Shown in pieces: positions 33,306 to 42,690 of a stretch of DNA of 64,000 bases (the stretch's first letter is position 1; every line of letters begins with the position of its first letter). The notes under the pieces were generated by a model. The model searched no databases, was not told the DNA's origin, and worked only from the letters and a program-made list of their open reading frames with translations. The position numbers and the translations under genes are program-made. The stretch spans positions 43,441 to 107,440 of the forward strand of contig NMRB01001766.1 of NCBI GenBank assembly GCA_002633025.1, read 5' to 3'. This DNA comes from Notospermus geniculatus (taxonomy: Eukaryota; Nemertea; Pilidiophora; Heteronemertea; Lineidae).

Positions 33306-33487
33306 TTAATCCCAGGTCACACTGTGGCGACTTAGGCGGGCGAATCCCTGTCCATGGACCATGTGCTCACCACTTTGGACATAATAGTGTGATGACAGAG
33401 AGAAGTATGTACATGGTCCATGGACCATTTCATTCTAGTTCGCGGGGATTCGCCCACCTAAGTCGCCACAGTGTGACAGGGGCTTTA
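33306..33487. mobile_element. ~180-bp MITE with two internal ATGGTCCATGGACCAT palindromes
   Basis: The left CAGGTCACACTGTGGCGACT and the right mirror (AGTCGCCACAGTGTGAC) continue through GGCGGGCGAATCCC. Just inside each end lies TCCATGGACCAT, the hairpin seen at the 3' ends of AGCTCACC-family elements. A half copy of the right end lies at 54415-54475. Confidence 0.8.
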
Positions 33488-33647
33488 AATCATTTGCAGG
33501 AATGTCTTAAGAGTTTTGCGAAAAATTTCGAAAGGCTTCATTGCGAACTTTCTCATCTCCAAAATTTCGTCTCTGGTCTTTTCAGATGTTCTGGGATGTG
33601 TTATGGGATCTAACTCTAAGTCGTCTTCTGCATTCCATGTTGCAATG

Positions 33648-34460
33648 TCAACAATGCTCATTGTAACCATAACATAAGGCGAGACTTTTTATACCTTGGT
33701 TAGCGTGTTTTTTTTTATCCAAAGATATCCACAGGCAGTCGAAAAAAATGTTGGTAATGTAGGCCACAATAGTTCCTTCCAAAGACAACTGCTTGGTCCC
33801 TCTCCGATGTTGCCCGGACCCCAAGTTGCTCCCCTTACATTCTCCTTGCTTGTGATCCATGGCCCCACACCGCCAACAGCCCTCCTTGAATCTTAGCGAT
33901 TCCGTGTTCAACGCCTTCGGATTGCATGAACTCGCATTCCAGCTCCCAGGTAGCACAGATAGGCCACCCTGAAAGGAAAAGTTTTCTACCCGACGTTTGA
34001 GATTCTGAGCCTCTCCACTCACCTCGTGAGACTCAGATAACACAGAGTCCCTCTCTTCTTTGGTCTCAAGCAATTCGATATAATCGTCCTTAGCAAAAAT
34101 GAGCCCCTCAAATACACTCAGCCACTTCTTATGCACCTCCTGCACTGACTTCCTATCACCAGAGTCCAGTTCCTTGCCAAGATTCCTGGACCACACTTGT
34201 AGACCCTTAAGTAAAAATTTAAAACGATCGCCCTTCATCGTTTTCTGGTACTGAAGTCCCTTTTTGGTAGGCTTGGCTCGTCGCTTCGAACCAGTATCGA
34301 CGTCGTCGTTAACGTTTACGTTTATCGTTTGATTTCGAAACCTCCCACATAGCACTGATCGCTTCTGAACTCCGCCACATTTGACTTTCTTCAGCGGGCA
34401 GAGTTTACAATTTCTTTGGTGGCGTCTACTCTCCATAGTTAAATGCATCAGCCGTATCAT
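33648..34460 (-). CDS. BEL/Pao-type gag-like protein with zinc knuckle
   Basis: A 270-codon minus-strand frame. The likely start is the internal Met of MESRRHQRNCKLCPLKK, about nine codons in, because the preceding codons belong to the 34433-36335 duplicated segment. The N-terminus has CKLCP and basic residues. The middle is helical and highly charged (WLSVFEGLIFAKDDYIELLE). Near residue 190 CWRCGAMDHKQGEC fits the CX2CX4HX4C zinc knuckle of retroelement gag proteins. The frame ends at 33648-33650 after unrelated sequence. Protease and RT do not follow in frame; the nearest RT fragment is at 31741-32125 on the same strand, so the element is rearranged. Confidence 0.6.
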   Translation of the reverse strand: MIRLMHLTMESRRHQRNCKLCPLKKVKCGGVQKRSVLCGRFRNQTINVNVNDDVDTGSKRRAKPTKKGLQYQKTMKGDRFKFLLKGLQVWSRNLGKELDSGDRKSVQEVHKKWLSVFEGLIFAKDDYIELLETKEERDSVLSESHEVSGEAQNLKRRVENFSFQGGLSVLPGSWNASSCNPKALNTESLRFKEGCWRCGAMDHKQGECKGSNLGSGQHRRGTKQLSLEGTIVAYITNIFFDCLWISLDKKKHANQGIKSLALCYGYNEHC

Positions 34461-34789
34461 GCAGTAACAATATGCACTTCATAAGAGATGCAGTCAATAT
34501 ATTCATAGTGTCACCTTCAGAAACAGATGGAGATTTGACCTGGGCATCAAGTCCTCTTGGTGATCCTTCAAACAATGATTCTGGTATCGTTTACGTTGTT
34601 TGTAGACTGGCAGGGCAATGCTGGCAATGATATTGTGACGGTCGTCAAATCAATGGAGAAAATCGAACGTCTGGTATTCGCTTTATTTTCACAGAGCAGT
34701 AGTATGTCATGTCAATCTCGGGGTGGTTTGAATGGGTTCCAACGAGGGGGTTCCATAAAATGGTGGGAAAAGGTCAAGGTCACGTGACA

Positions 34790-34997
34790 TGGCTATTGTT
34801 CTAAGAACAATAGCCATTGTTCTTAGAACAATAGGTCGAAGGAATTCTATTGTTCTTAGAACAATAGGCCAAAGGAATTCTATTGTTCTTAGAACAATAG
34901 GCCAAAGGAATTCTATTGTTCTTAGAACAATAGGCCAAAGGAATTCTATTGTTCTTAGAACAATAGGCCAAAGGAATTCTTTTGTTCTTAGAAACAA
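34790..34997. repeat. 33-bp tandem array of a 21-base palindrome, copy 1
   Basis: The unit GGAATTCTATTGTTCTTAGA + ACAATAGGCCAAA repeats about five times. Each unit contains CTATTGTTCT-T-AGAACAATAG, perfect over 10-base arms. The period is a multiple of three, and both strands stay open. The array is bounded by CACGTGAC (left) and TCACGTGAC (right). The second copy is at 62412-62610. Confidence 0.95.
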
Positions 34998-35003
34998 AGG
35001 GAA

Positions 35004-35162
35004 TCACGTGACCGTTGTGTTGGGCACTCTGGGATCCATGACCTGACATAACACATGGTGTAGTGTAGCTCGTACAGCTGGTGGAATGGCATGCTTGGGA
35101 TCACACTCCCCTTCCTCTAGCTCCTCGTCGCACATCATACGTCTGTCTTCATCTGTCTCCAT
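35004..35162 (-). CDS. Small acidic ORF next to palindromic array
   Basis: A 52-codon frame starts at ATG 35162 in a good Kozak context (CCACCATGG). It encodes METDEDRRMMCDEELEEGEC and a short tail ending in the edge of the palindrome array. A TATAAAG lies about 31-37 nt upstream (35199-35193). An ~80-bp tandem duplication (35163-35345) precedes it. An identical ORF is at 62624-62782. The coding status is uncertain; no family is recognised. Confidence 0.35.
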   Translation of the reverse strand: METDEDRRMMCDEELEEGECDPKHAIPPAVRATLHHVLCQVMDPRVPNTTVT

Positions 35163-35396
35163 GGTGGATATGATGAAAACTGGTTGGTGGGGCTTTATAG
35201 TATGGGTTACGGACCTGTGATGTGTACATATAAAAATGTCAGTACACATCTTATTTTGCGCATGAAAACTGGTTGGTGGGGTTTTATTGTATGAGTTGGG
35301 GACCTGTGATGTGTACATGAACATGTCGGTACACATCTTATTTTGTGCAAGCAAGTAAACAGGCTGCTCAGTTGGTCTCTTTTAACTATTTGGGGT

Positions 35397-35412
35397 GGCC
35401 CTGACAAGGGTC
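35397..35412 (-). terminator. Histone-type 3' stem-loop, copy 1
   Basis: The minus strand reads GACCCTTGTCAGGGCC (six-base arms, one A.C mismatch, four-base loop TGTC), then ACC, and 13 nt further AAAAGAGACC (35383-35374), resembling the purine-rich U7 snRNA site of replication-dependent histone genes. It lies about 80 nt after the stop of the Cys-rich protein gene. Confidence 0.5.
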
Positions 35413-35492
35413 GTTGTTTTGGCGGTTGATGGTCTTGGTGGTTGATGATCTGGTTGATGATCTGGTGTGATGGGCTTGGCGGTTGAAAGTCT

Positions 35493-36664
35493 TTAGAGGT
35501 TGAACAATTTCCTGAATTGTTGTCGTCTCTTGCGTTTCTGCATGGCTCGGAATCTTTCTTGCAGTGTAGTTACGGTGTCTTTCATGAATACTTGGCTTGA
35601 TGGCCACTGCTGGTAATGATTGGAGAAGTTCAGCTTCATCAGCCAATTGAGGTTCAGCATCGGCATGGCGTCGTCATCAGTCACAGCGGCGGCGAAGGCA
35701 TAGGCTTGCACTGGTCTTCTTCGCGCAATGGCTCGTTTTCCATACATTGGGAGAGGGGATGGTGTGTCTATGAATTTGGCATTAGCCACCAAAGCCCGAA
35801 CAACATGTACCGCTTTATCTAATCTCCATCTATTTTCCATCTGCACAGTGCTGTCAGATCGCGCGAGTTCCTTCAATACATTACGACACAATTGTGTGGA
35901 AAAAAGCTCCACCACAGCCGTAGATCTGTGGCATCGCAATATTGCGTCAGGAAGATAATTGATGGTAATTCTTCCTTTGTATTTCTGAAGGAACCCGCTG
36001 GATACAGCACTGAGCAAATGGAGTTCCCGAGCCCATGGAATGTCATCTTACGTAATGTGGATCGTTTCATCCCCGCAGAGATCCCAGATGACCTCAGCTG
36101 TCTTTCATGACAAAAGACAGGGTTGTCATCGTGAAATTCTGTGAGGCGTGAAACGATCCTCTTTGATAAGCGCCATTCATGCGCAAGGTACTGAACCTTG
36201 CGATACTGTCCCGTGGAGATACAGTGCCGCAAGATTCGATTCCTTAGGCCAGAATTCAAAATGTGTTTTGCTGTTTTCTGGACACAATGTCCACACAGCA
36301 TATGGTGCTCGGGATTGGGAGGGAGCATCCATGCTGGAGCTCCGCTCCCAAGAGTTTCGATAAAGGGTTCGAGATAGCGTATATCGTCGGGTTCAATGGT
36401 GGCCATTGTGAGGTACGCCCTCGCACACTCATCGCAGACCCTCTGCCCAAAGTATGGATAACTTACCACACCATGCTCCCGTACGACGTTCTTCCTCCCG
36501 GCCGATCGGCAATGAAGAAAGGCCTCCCTCTCTTCTTCTTCGTATAGGACTATCTCCATATAGCGCTCCAGATCTCCCCTGACCAGGTTGTTGAGGCACG
36601 TGCTGTGATCATGGAAGGCAGCAATTTTCATCAGGGTACAGGAACACGACATGCAGTTTTCCAT
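35493..36664 (-). pseudogene. Unrecognised Cys-rich protein, copy 1 (frameshifted)
   Basis: On the minus strand, ATG 36664 opens MENCMSCSCTLMKIAAFHD. It continues with VCDECARAYLTMATIEPDD, a CGHC pair after MLPPNPEHHM, then a basic helical C-terminal half ending in RRQQFRKLFNL and TAA at 35493-35495 in a second frame. The product would be about 390 residues with paired CxxC motifs (CMSC, CDEC, CGHC), suggesting zinc binding. Comparison with copy 2 shows that one base is missing at about 36092 (ctcagctg here, ctccagctg at 63757), which shifts the frame; copy 2 also has an extra 6 bp near 63598. A TGACGTCA palindrome lies about 55 nt upstream of the ATG (36718-36725). No introns are apparent. 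I do not recognise the family. Confidence 0.6.
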
Positions 36665-37037
36665 ACAAATAATTGTCCTCCAATATTTGCTTCTAGAGCA
36701 GAATGTATTGTTGTGTGTGACGTCATTTGGATTAACAGCAGCCTTCCCCTATCTAACTGATCTGCCTTCCGAATTGTTAGTTGGTCCGAGTGTCTGGACT
36801 TACAGCTGCCCCATTTAATGGTTGGCACCCCCTTGCTGAAGCATTGTGCTTTCCCAGCCCTCTTGGTGATCTGCAGGGAAGAATTTTCACCAGTTCAATT
36901 GTCAGTGGATACCCACACTACGAACTCTATTTTGCCAGCGATGTCTCCTCCTTGTCAGTATATTTTTAGATCCTGGTTTAGAATGTAATTGGTCAGACTG
37001 AAAATGCCATCTGATTCATACATTGTTAATCAAGAGT

Positions 37038-37690
37038 TTACCTTAGCTTCACAGCTATGTTCGGGACAACAATATTGTCTAAATCTGGATGCTGTTCATA
37101 CAGGATGTCTCAGAAAATTGCCTCCTACACCTGATTTGCTGAATTCTGAGACACTTGCTTACTCATTTTTGTGTGGGTGCAACGTTTATGATGTTCATCC
37201 ATCATGGCAGCTTCATCAAGTTAGCATATTGGTCAAATATCTTTCTTCGCCACAACAAGTGATTAGTAGTTAATTCGCCGTAGCCACGACGATTTTCCCC
37301 CATCAACTCAGCCGAGTCACTGGTGATTCTTGCCGTCTCGAATGCAAATGGCGTACTGATCTCGTGTGCGCATGCGCGTCATTGCGTTGAATCACGCAGT
37401 AACCTGGCTTCGTGAGACGAAATTGCCTCGTACACCTGATTTGCTAAATATTGAGACACTTGCTTAGTCATTTTTGTGTGGGTGTAACGTTTATGATGTT
37501 CATCCATCATGGCAGCTTCATAAAGCAAGTTAACATACTGGTTAAACATCTTCTTTCCTTATCACTTTGCCTGAGGAGTGCTTCCTGAAGATCTTGGTGT
37601 CTTTCTCTTAGGAAATTCAGCTGGTATCTTGTTGCTGCTTCTTCTTCACCATCGCTGTCTTTTGATTCCTGCAGTTATTCATATAAATTG
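37038..37690 (-). repeat. Two further copies of the coiled-coil exon
   Basis: 37038-37250 and 37428-37690 both match the segment at 32614-32924 (shared 'cagctatgttcgggacaac', 'cacctgatttgctaaat', 'ttcatccatcatggcagcttcataaagcaagtta'), with indels that break the frame. They are separated by about 170 bp of unrelated GC-richer sequence. 36730-37030 shows no supportable gene. Confidence 0.7.
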
Positions 37691-38060
37691 TTTTCCAAGC
37701 ATTCTATGCTCAAATGATACAGCTGTAAATGCAGTGCTGCCACCTAATTAGTTGTGGTGGCTCCTAGTCCTATCAGATTCCCAGCTTCTGGCCATCTCCA
37801 TGACTTGAGACCACTGTCCAGGCCGAACTTTTCAAATCAAAGTTCTTGCAACAAACAACCTTCGTACCGAGGCAATGGGATCATTTTTTTTTGTACCGAT
37901 CAGCTGTTGGTTATTGTTCATATCATCACTTCTTCTTTGTTGCTGGGTTTAGTCATTGCTGGGATTAGTCAAAGATGGGATTAGTCAAGTTTGGATTAGT
38001 TGTAGTTGGGATCAGTCGTAGTTGGGTTTAGTATAGTTGGGTTTAGTTGTAGTTGGAATC

Positions 38061-39607
38061 TCACTTCTTTCGCTTCTCCTTGGCAGTAGCCAACCATTCT
38101 TCCACTGTTTGGGTTGCTGTTACAGGGCAATACCACTGGCCGTAATATTGCTTGTGGCCAGTGGTTGCATCCCGTTGTTGGCCACATTTGGTGCATGCCT
38201 TGTGCTCTGTCCGTTTGATATATTTCCTTGTCGGACCTTCCTTATTTTTAGCTCACCTGTGGTGAGCTTATACAATGGTTGTGCGTCCGTCGTCGTCCGT
38301 CGTCGTCGTCCGTCGTCGTCCGTCGTCGTCCGTTAGCAGGGCACGTTTCGTAACCGCTGGGGCTATTGATCTGAAACTTGGTACATATATACCCCTAGGT
38401 CATATGACCTGTGACAACAAGTTTCGGTCCGATTCGATTCTTGGCTTGGCCACCAGGTGGCTAAAACTGAAAACACAAAAAGTGCAATAACTCCTGAACT
38501 AATGACATGATCATCTCCAAATTTTTATCATAGGTGTATCTAATGAGGATACATAACATATATAACGGGTTTTTGATTTGACCTACTTTTCAAGGTCACA
38601 GAGGTCAAAGTTCAAAATTTTGCCTGTTGGTGGCACGTTTCGCAAGTGCTTGGGCTATTGACCTGAAACTTGGTACGTATACACCCCTATGCCAGATGAC
38701 CTATGACACCAAGATTCAGTCCGATTCGATTCTTGGCTTGGCCACCAGGTGGCCAAAACCAAAGCTCAAAGCCTAGTAACTCCTGAACTGTTAACTGGAT
38801 TGTCTCCAATTGTTTGTCAGAGGTGTATCTAATGAGGATACATGACATTATGAAAAGAGTTTTTGATTTGATCTACTTTTTACAGTCACAGAGTTCAAGT
38901 TCCAAATATAGCCATTTTAGTGGCATGTTTCATGGCTATATGGCCCTATTCTAACATGGTGTGATCATCTATGTGTACTGTAGAGCAAATTTTTGTCCAA
39001 TTGGAATGCAATTAGTGGTTACCAGGCAGCCGTTTTGGAAAATCGACGTCATAAATTCTCAAGCTAGAATGTTTTGACCTTGAAATTTTGACCGTAAATC
39101 ATGACCCTGGAACTCACGGCCTGGAGCATTTCGATTTTACGTTTGTCATTTGTTCTTCTGGTACGTTCACACAGGTGAGCACATGGTCCATGGACCATTT
39201 CATTCCGGTAATAACCCTGGCTGTGGGTCACTTCAGTGGAGGTCAGCAGTGGAGCAGAAGGGATGGGTGGCATGGATCCTTGCAGAACAGGCACATTGCG
39301 TATCACGAACTGCGGTGTTGGTGCAATCGTGATCGGTCGAGGAGGCAAGGTCACTGGTTGTGGCAGAATTGGACGTGGCATGCGGCTGCTTTGAGCTGCT
39401 GACCTCTTCCTCACGTTCAGTCTGGCCATGCCTACTGTATTTTCTGGCAGCAGGAAGGTGTGCCTCTGTTCGGCTGGCGTCTCAGGGTGGCTTTCTAGCA
39501 GTTGTTGCGGTGCTGGCAGTTCCTGAGGCATTGTGGCTTCTGGCACAGGCAGAGTGATGCCTTGCGCAAGGACCTCTGTCTCTTTCCTTTTCTCTCTTTT
39601 GTTGTAC
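38061..39607 (-). pseudogene. Pro-rich / zinc-ribbon exon interrupted by a repeat
   Basis: The minus-strand exon starts after acceptor ..catcaatttcag (39608) and joins the 39871-40120 exon through a split Trp codon. It reads YNKREKRKETEVLAQG, a long Pro-rich stretch (RPILPQPVTLPPRPITIAP), then LLTSTEVTHSQGYYR at 39205. There a 955-bp AGCTCACC-family element breaks in. Beyond it the frame resumes KYIKRTEHKACTKCGQQRD, a CxxC...C zinc ribbon ending YGQWYCPVTATQTVEEW and a basic tail, with TGA at 38061-38063. The paralogue at 47775-48059 lacks the insertion. The element would have to be spliced out for a normal product. Confidence 0.7.
38249..39204 (+). mobile_element. AGCTCACC-family element inserted in an exon (empty site known)
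   Basis: Starts TTTTT|AGCTCACCTGTGGTGAGCT, with a gtcgtcgtccgtcgtc tract, and ends at CAGGTGAGCACATGGTCCAT, GGACCATTTCAT, T. The paralogue at 47960 reads cttatttttccggtaataac where this copy has cttattttt...element...ccggtaataac, so the boundaries are known to within one or two T bases and there is at most a 1-2 bp duplication. Confidence 0.9.
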
Positions 39608-39870
39608 CTGAAATTGATGCATGCAATGAACACTAGTAAGAATACAACTACAAGTGGACAGAATTATGCAATGGAGTGCACATCTGCAAGGTGATAGACT
39701 GTGGCTTCCCATGCATTCCAGGCGACTGTTCTTCATGCAAATGACAGGTGGCCTCTCACCTAAAGCCAGAGAGGGTAGCTCATTCTGAAAGATGACTGAA
39801 CAGGCAATGGAACATTTTTCTTAGCCAATGCAATGACATTGACTGCATTGATTTAGACAGTCAAACTTAC

Positions 39871-40120
39871 CATCTTTGAAGAGTAGCCACATTCAAATCC
39901 AGCAATTGCAGGTTTGTGTTGTCCATGACCCTACGATTGCCAATTACCACCTCTCTTATCTTTCTGTACTCCCGCATCACCAGTGTCATCTGCCTGATGG
40001 TCTTATCACCCTCTCTTACTGGGCCTTGATACATGAGACAGAGCTTGGTGGCAATTGCTTCCATGTAGCGGTTGGCATCAGGAAAAGTCGGCTGGCAAAC
40101 GATTTTGACCAAGGAAAGCT
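39871..40120 (-). CDS. Exon upstream of the Pro-rich / zinc-ribbon exon
   Basis: Minus-strand acceptor ..gtactttcag (40121), donor gtaagt (39870). The 250-nt exon encodes about 83 residues: LVKIVCQPTFPDANRYMEAI, KLCLMYQGPVREGDK, MREYRKIREVVIGNRRVMD and LDLNVATLQR, and ends with two bases of a Trp codon that the next exon completes. Proper splice signals and phase support a real spliced gene. The sequence has the flavour of a Poxin/BEN-like C-terminal helical domain but I cannot assign it. Confidence 0.6.
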
Positions 40121-40709
40121 CTGAAAGTACATGTAATCAATTTTACAAATTCAAATTTTTTTTGTGGTGTGCGGTACTGCTGGTTATGTGAATAAACCTT
40201 GGTTGGACATAAAATGCAATGATCTACTTACAACTGAGTAAGCTGATGTGCTGGAGAAACTTTTGATTTTGCCTTGAACTTGCTCCTCGGTGTTGCCGCC
40301 TTGGTTCGTTCACTTATTTCAGTCGGATGTCGGTCATACTGATCGAGGTCATTCCAATGACAGTGTCCGCCTTAAGATTCTATCTCAAACCGAACCCAGG
40401 TGCTCTAAACAATGAATTAAATGAAAATTGTGCTGGAACTTGTGCTGGACTCATCACTGCCATACCTTTTTGGGGATCTGAAGATGTAGGACCTGAACAG
40501 CCAAATCAGGAGATTTATTGTAAAAATTGATTCATAAAATGCACCCTACTATACATGTACACATCACAGTGAGTTAAGTAGTAAAGAACAAAATAATGCA
40601 GATATTGCGTGCTTTGCTTCACTTAGGACAAGTACACATACCTTCGACTGCATTTACTACGCCCCAATTCTTCCGCTGATCTGTTGATTGTCATCAGTGG
40701 TAAATGACT

Positions 40710-40879
40710 TTATGGTGACATGACATGATCTATTAGATATGCAAGCCCTTTGAAGGCACCATGCATCTCCATCCTCCCACTGATTCCATCAGTCTCCTTC
40801 TTGTCCACATTCTCAATGTGGAGAATGTAACCTGACTTGCACTCCATAAAGCTGTGTTGAAGGTACTTGGCACAGAAAC
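40710..40879 (-). pseudogene. Transposon-type RNase H-like core fragment
   Basis: After a minus-strand acceptor (..atttttag, 40880) the frame gives FCAKYLQHSFMECKSGYILH, then NVDKKETDGISGRMEMHG and stops at TAA 40710. The CAKY..YILH pattern followed by a K/S-x-M-E element is typical of a widespread invertebrate transposase-like family, where the frame would continue into a D..H..WH region. Here it is terminated early. A related fragment is at 55868-56113. 40130-40640 contains no further supportable coding sequence. Confidence 0.5.
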
Positions 40880-41284
40880 CTAAAAATATATGACAGTAAA
40901 AGATATAGATTTATAGTAAAAGTATTTTTAACACTATGAGGATTAACAATACAACCTCTGAACGCTGGTAGCATGGACATCAGGTAGACGTACAATACCA
41001 AGAAGAATTACATTTAGTTTTAATAATAATATAATAAGAATTTTAATAATAAATAATATACATGTAATAAGAATATTTTAATAATATAATAAGAATTACG
41101 ATTAATTCTCTGCAACTGAAGGACACAGAGAACTATCAGAAGGGCATTGAAGTGCAGTGAGCTCATTTACAGCCATCCTACCTGGGCTGTCGCAACGACC
41201 ATTAATATCCAGCTGTCGCCCCCGCCAGGTTTTTTAAGAATCATTTCCTCTGTCGTCATCCAGAAATGCTTTATGACCGGAATT

Positions 41285-41805
41285 TTATGTGCCGTCTGAA
41301 GTCTCGTGTACACTGTTTATGTATTCCCATGTCACATTTGTTGTGTCCGTGTCAGTTCTGCTGTGGCAGTTATTCAGTCTTGAAAATTGACATATCAACG
41401 GTTTTTCGTGTGAAATGCCATGGAGTTTGAGTATGAAGTCATTCCTTCCCATACAAAGAGCAAAGGCAACAGTGTTGGCGGTGTTTCTTCCTGGGCCCAT
41501 ATTCATAAAACCTTGCTAGCTTAGTTGGCTGCTAGTTGTGTACATTGGGCTGTACAAACTAGGCAACTAAGCCTAGCAGGGTTTTATGAATATGGCTCCT
41601 GGATGCCTTCTCTAGGACTTTTGCCTGGTTTCTGAAGGAGAATACAGACAATTCTGCTGGAATCCTGGTTGCTTTGTTTCAAGGGCATTGGCGATGGGTG
41701 TGACATCAATGTATCGGCGGTTGCTTCCAGTGCCACAGTCCATGATAACTGACTGTAGTGTTTGTCCTTTCCGGATATTGCGACTTAGCATGCTCAAGAG
41801 TATGA
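41285..41805 (-). pseudogene. Transposon gene fragment (PIN/XPG-like), copy A, split by a MITE
   Basis: Minus strand: NIRKGQTLQSVIMDCGTGSN, RRYIDVTPIANALE, then the frame is lost. After the 103-bp MITE at 41494-41596 another frame gives FALCMGRNDFILKLHGISHE. This corresponds to the second half of a repeat-associated family with EEADT / DTDV acidic motifs reminiscent of 5'-nuclease (PIN/XPG) folds. Copy B at 48834-49290 lacks the MITE and retains a little more of the N-terminal acidic motif. Both are broken. Confidence 0.5.
41494..41596. mobile_element. 103-bp MITE (GGCCCATATTC family), copy 2
   Basis: Ends GGCCCATATTCATAAAACC and the mirror GGTTTTATGAATATGGC. Flanked by TCCTG (41489-41493, 41597-41601). 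The paralogous locus at 48990-49005 reads cttcctggatgcc without the element, an exact empty site. Confidence 0.95.
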
Positions 41806-42690
41806 CAATTACAAGAGTATGACAATTACAAGATTTGGGATAAAAATTTGAAGTTGAAGTGCAATGCACCAGCAAATAAAGAAGGGATGCCAGCATAATT
41901 TTTCTGCTGAGGAGAACCAGTGGGCAACTCATTAAAAAAGATGACTCTGTTTTGATAATTGATTGCAGATCCTCGCTGGCTGATTCTCCAACTTTCACAG
42001 ACTCAACTCCCATTTGCAGAGCAGCTGTCTTTCTCTTGTAATACTGGCTCTCATCCCGGCAAGATGCTAATTTCTCTAATAATTTTGCCCTGGGCATCTG
42101 GTCATTCCTGGCATGTGAGGAGGCAGATATAGTGGAAGGTCCCTGCTTGGACAAAACTGTGAGATTTGAGGCATAAAACCGACAAACCTCACAGGTGTCT
42201 CCATTGATCACCAACATCTTGCAGTAGAATTTCGAGGTAGCCGTGTTGATCAAGAAGATTGAAATCAGGAAAAAGTACATAATAACACCATTTTTTGTAG
42301 ATCAACTTGAGTATATTGGGACGAGCTTTCGACACTACCGTGCCTTCATCAGGTCAACATCTTGCAGTGGATATGCCGAATAACACCGGGAGAAACTTCG
42401 GGAGAAACTTCCACGGAAACTTCAGTCCCAATCATCCCGATATCCCAAAGAAAGTTGTTCTGTCTGATCGACATCTGTTCTTCATCCTCCGATCTGCAAA
42501 AAGAAGTTATGAAACATTATTTCTAATGAAATGGTCCACGGACCATGTGCTCCCAACAACAGAAGTAAAAATCACAGGGAAGTTGCCCTTTGAACGACAA
42601 AGTTCTTCAAATCCTGTATTACCATGGCAAATGCTACTGTTTGAAATGCATTGTAGAAGCGATGAAAGCGAAATCGTCACGTGAGAAATG
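41805..42690 (-). pseudogene. Transposon gene fragment with CxxC motif, copy A
   Basis: The minus-strand frame reads GDTCEVCRFYASNLTVLSKQ, then ARNDQMPRAKLLEKLASCRD and a helical stretch with ESASEDLQSIIKTESSF; a following out-of-frame piece is shared with copy B. Copy B (50385-51030) aligns throughout, except that this copy has a 129-bp insertion (42226-42354) and a ~140-bp extra segment (42390-42545) that ends in an ATGGTCCACGGACCAT hairpin. Coding capacity is broken in both copies. The function is unknown; the layout matches the middle part of large repeat-borne transposase genes. Confidence 0.5.
42226..42354 (-). mobile_element. Penelope-like fragment ending in a hammerhead ribozyme motif
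   Basis: 129 bp flanked by a 14-bp direct repeat CAACATCTTGCAGT (42212-42225, 42355-42368); the paralogue near 50775 has the site once. Read on the minus strand it begins ACCTGATGAAGGCACGGTAG then TGTCGAAAGCTCGTCCC (42354-42318). The hammerhead core CTGATGA..GAAA is present with stem II GGCAC/GTGTC, a minimal stem III (GC-TC-GT) and a GTC cleavage triplet. It ends with 'ttgatcaacacggctacctcg'. Short hammerheads of this form lie in the terminal repeats of Penelope-like retroelements. Confidence 0.75.

Larger units (their letters stand above)
34433..36335. repeat. Segmental duplication, copy 1 (partner 62044-64000)
   Basis: From CCATAGTTAAATGCATCAGC onward the two regions are near-identical in the same orientation for at least 1.9 kb, differing by scattered substitutions and small indels; the partner runs off the window end. 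Copy 2 is longer mainly through extra TTGATGGTCTGGTG-type units near 63060-63125. The duplication includes the palindromic 33-bp array, a small ORF, the histone-like stem-loop and the Cys-rich protein gene. Confidence 0.97.

Noticed and set aside
34789-35049. Repetitive protein TIGQRNSIVLR on both strands at the 33-bp array
   Set aside because: The period of 33 keeps every frame open on both strands; the repeat pattern is explained by DNA palindromes rather than a coding gene.
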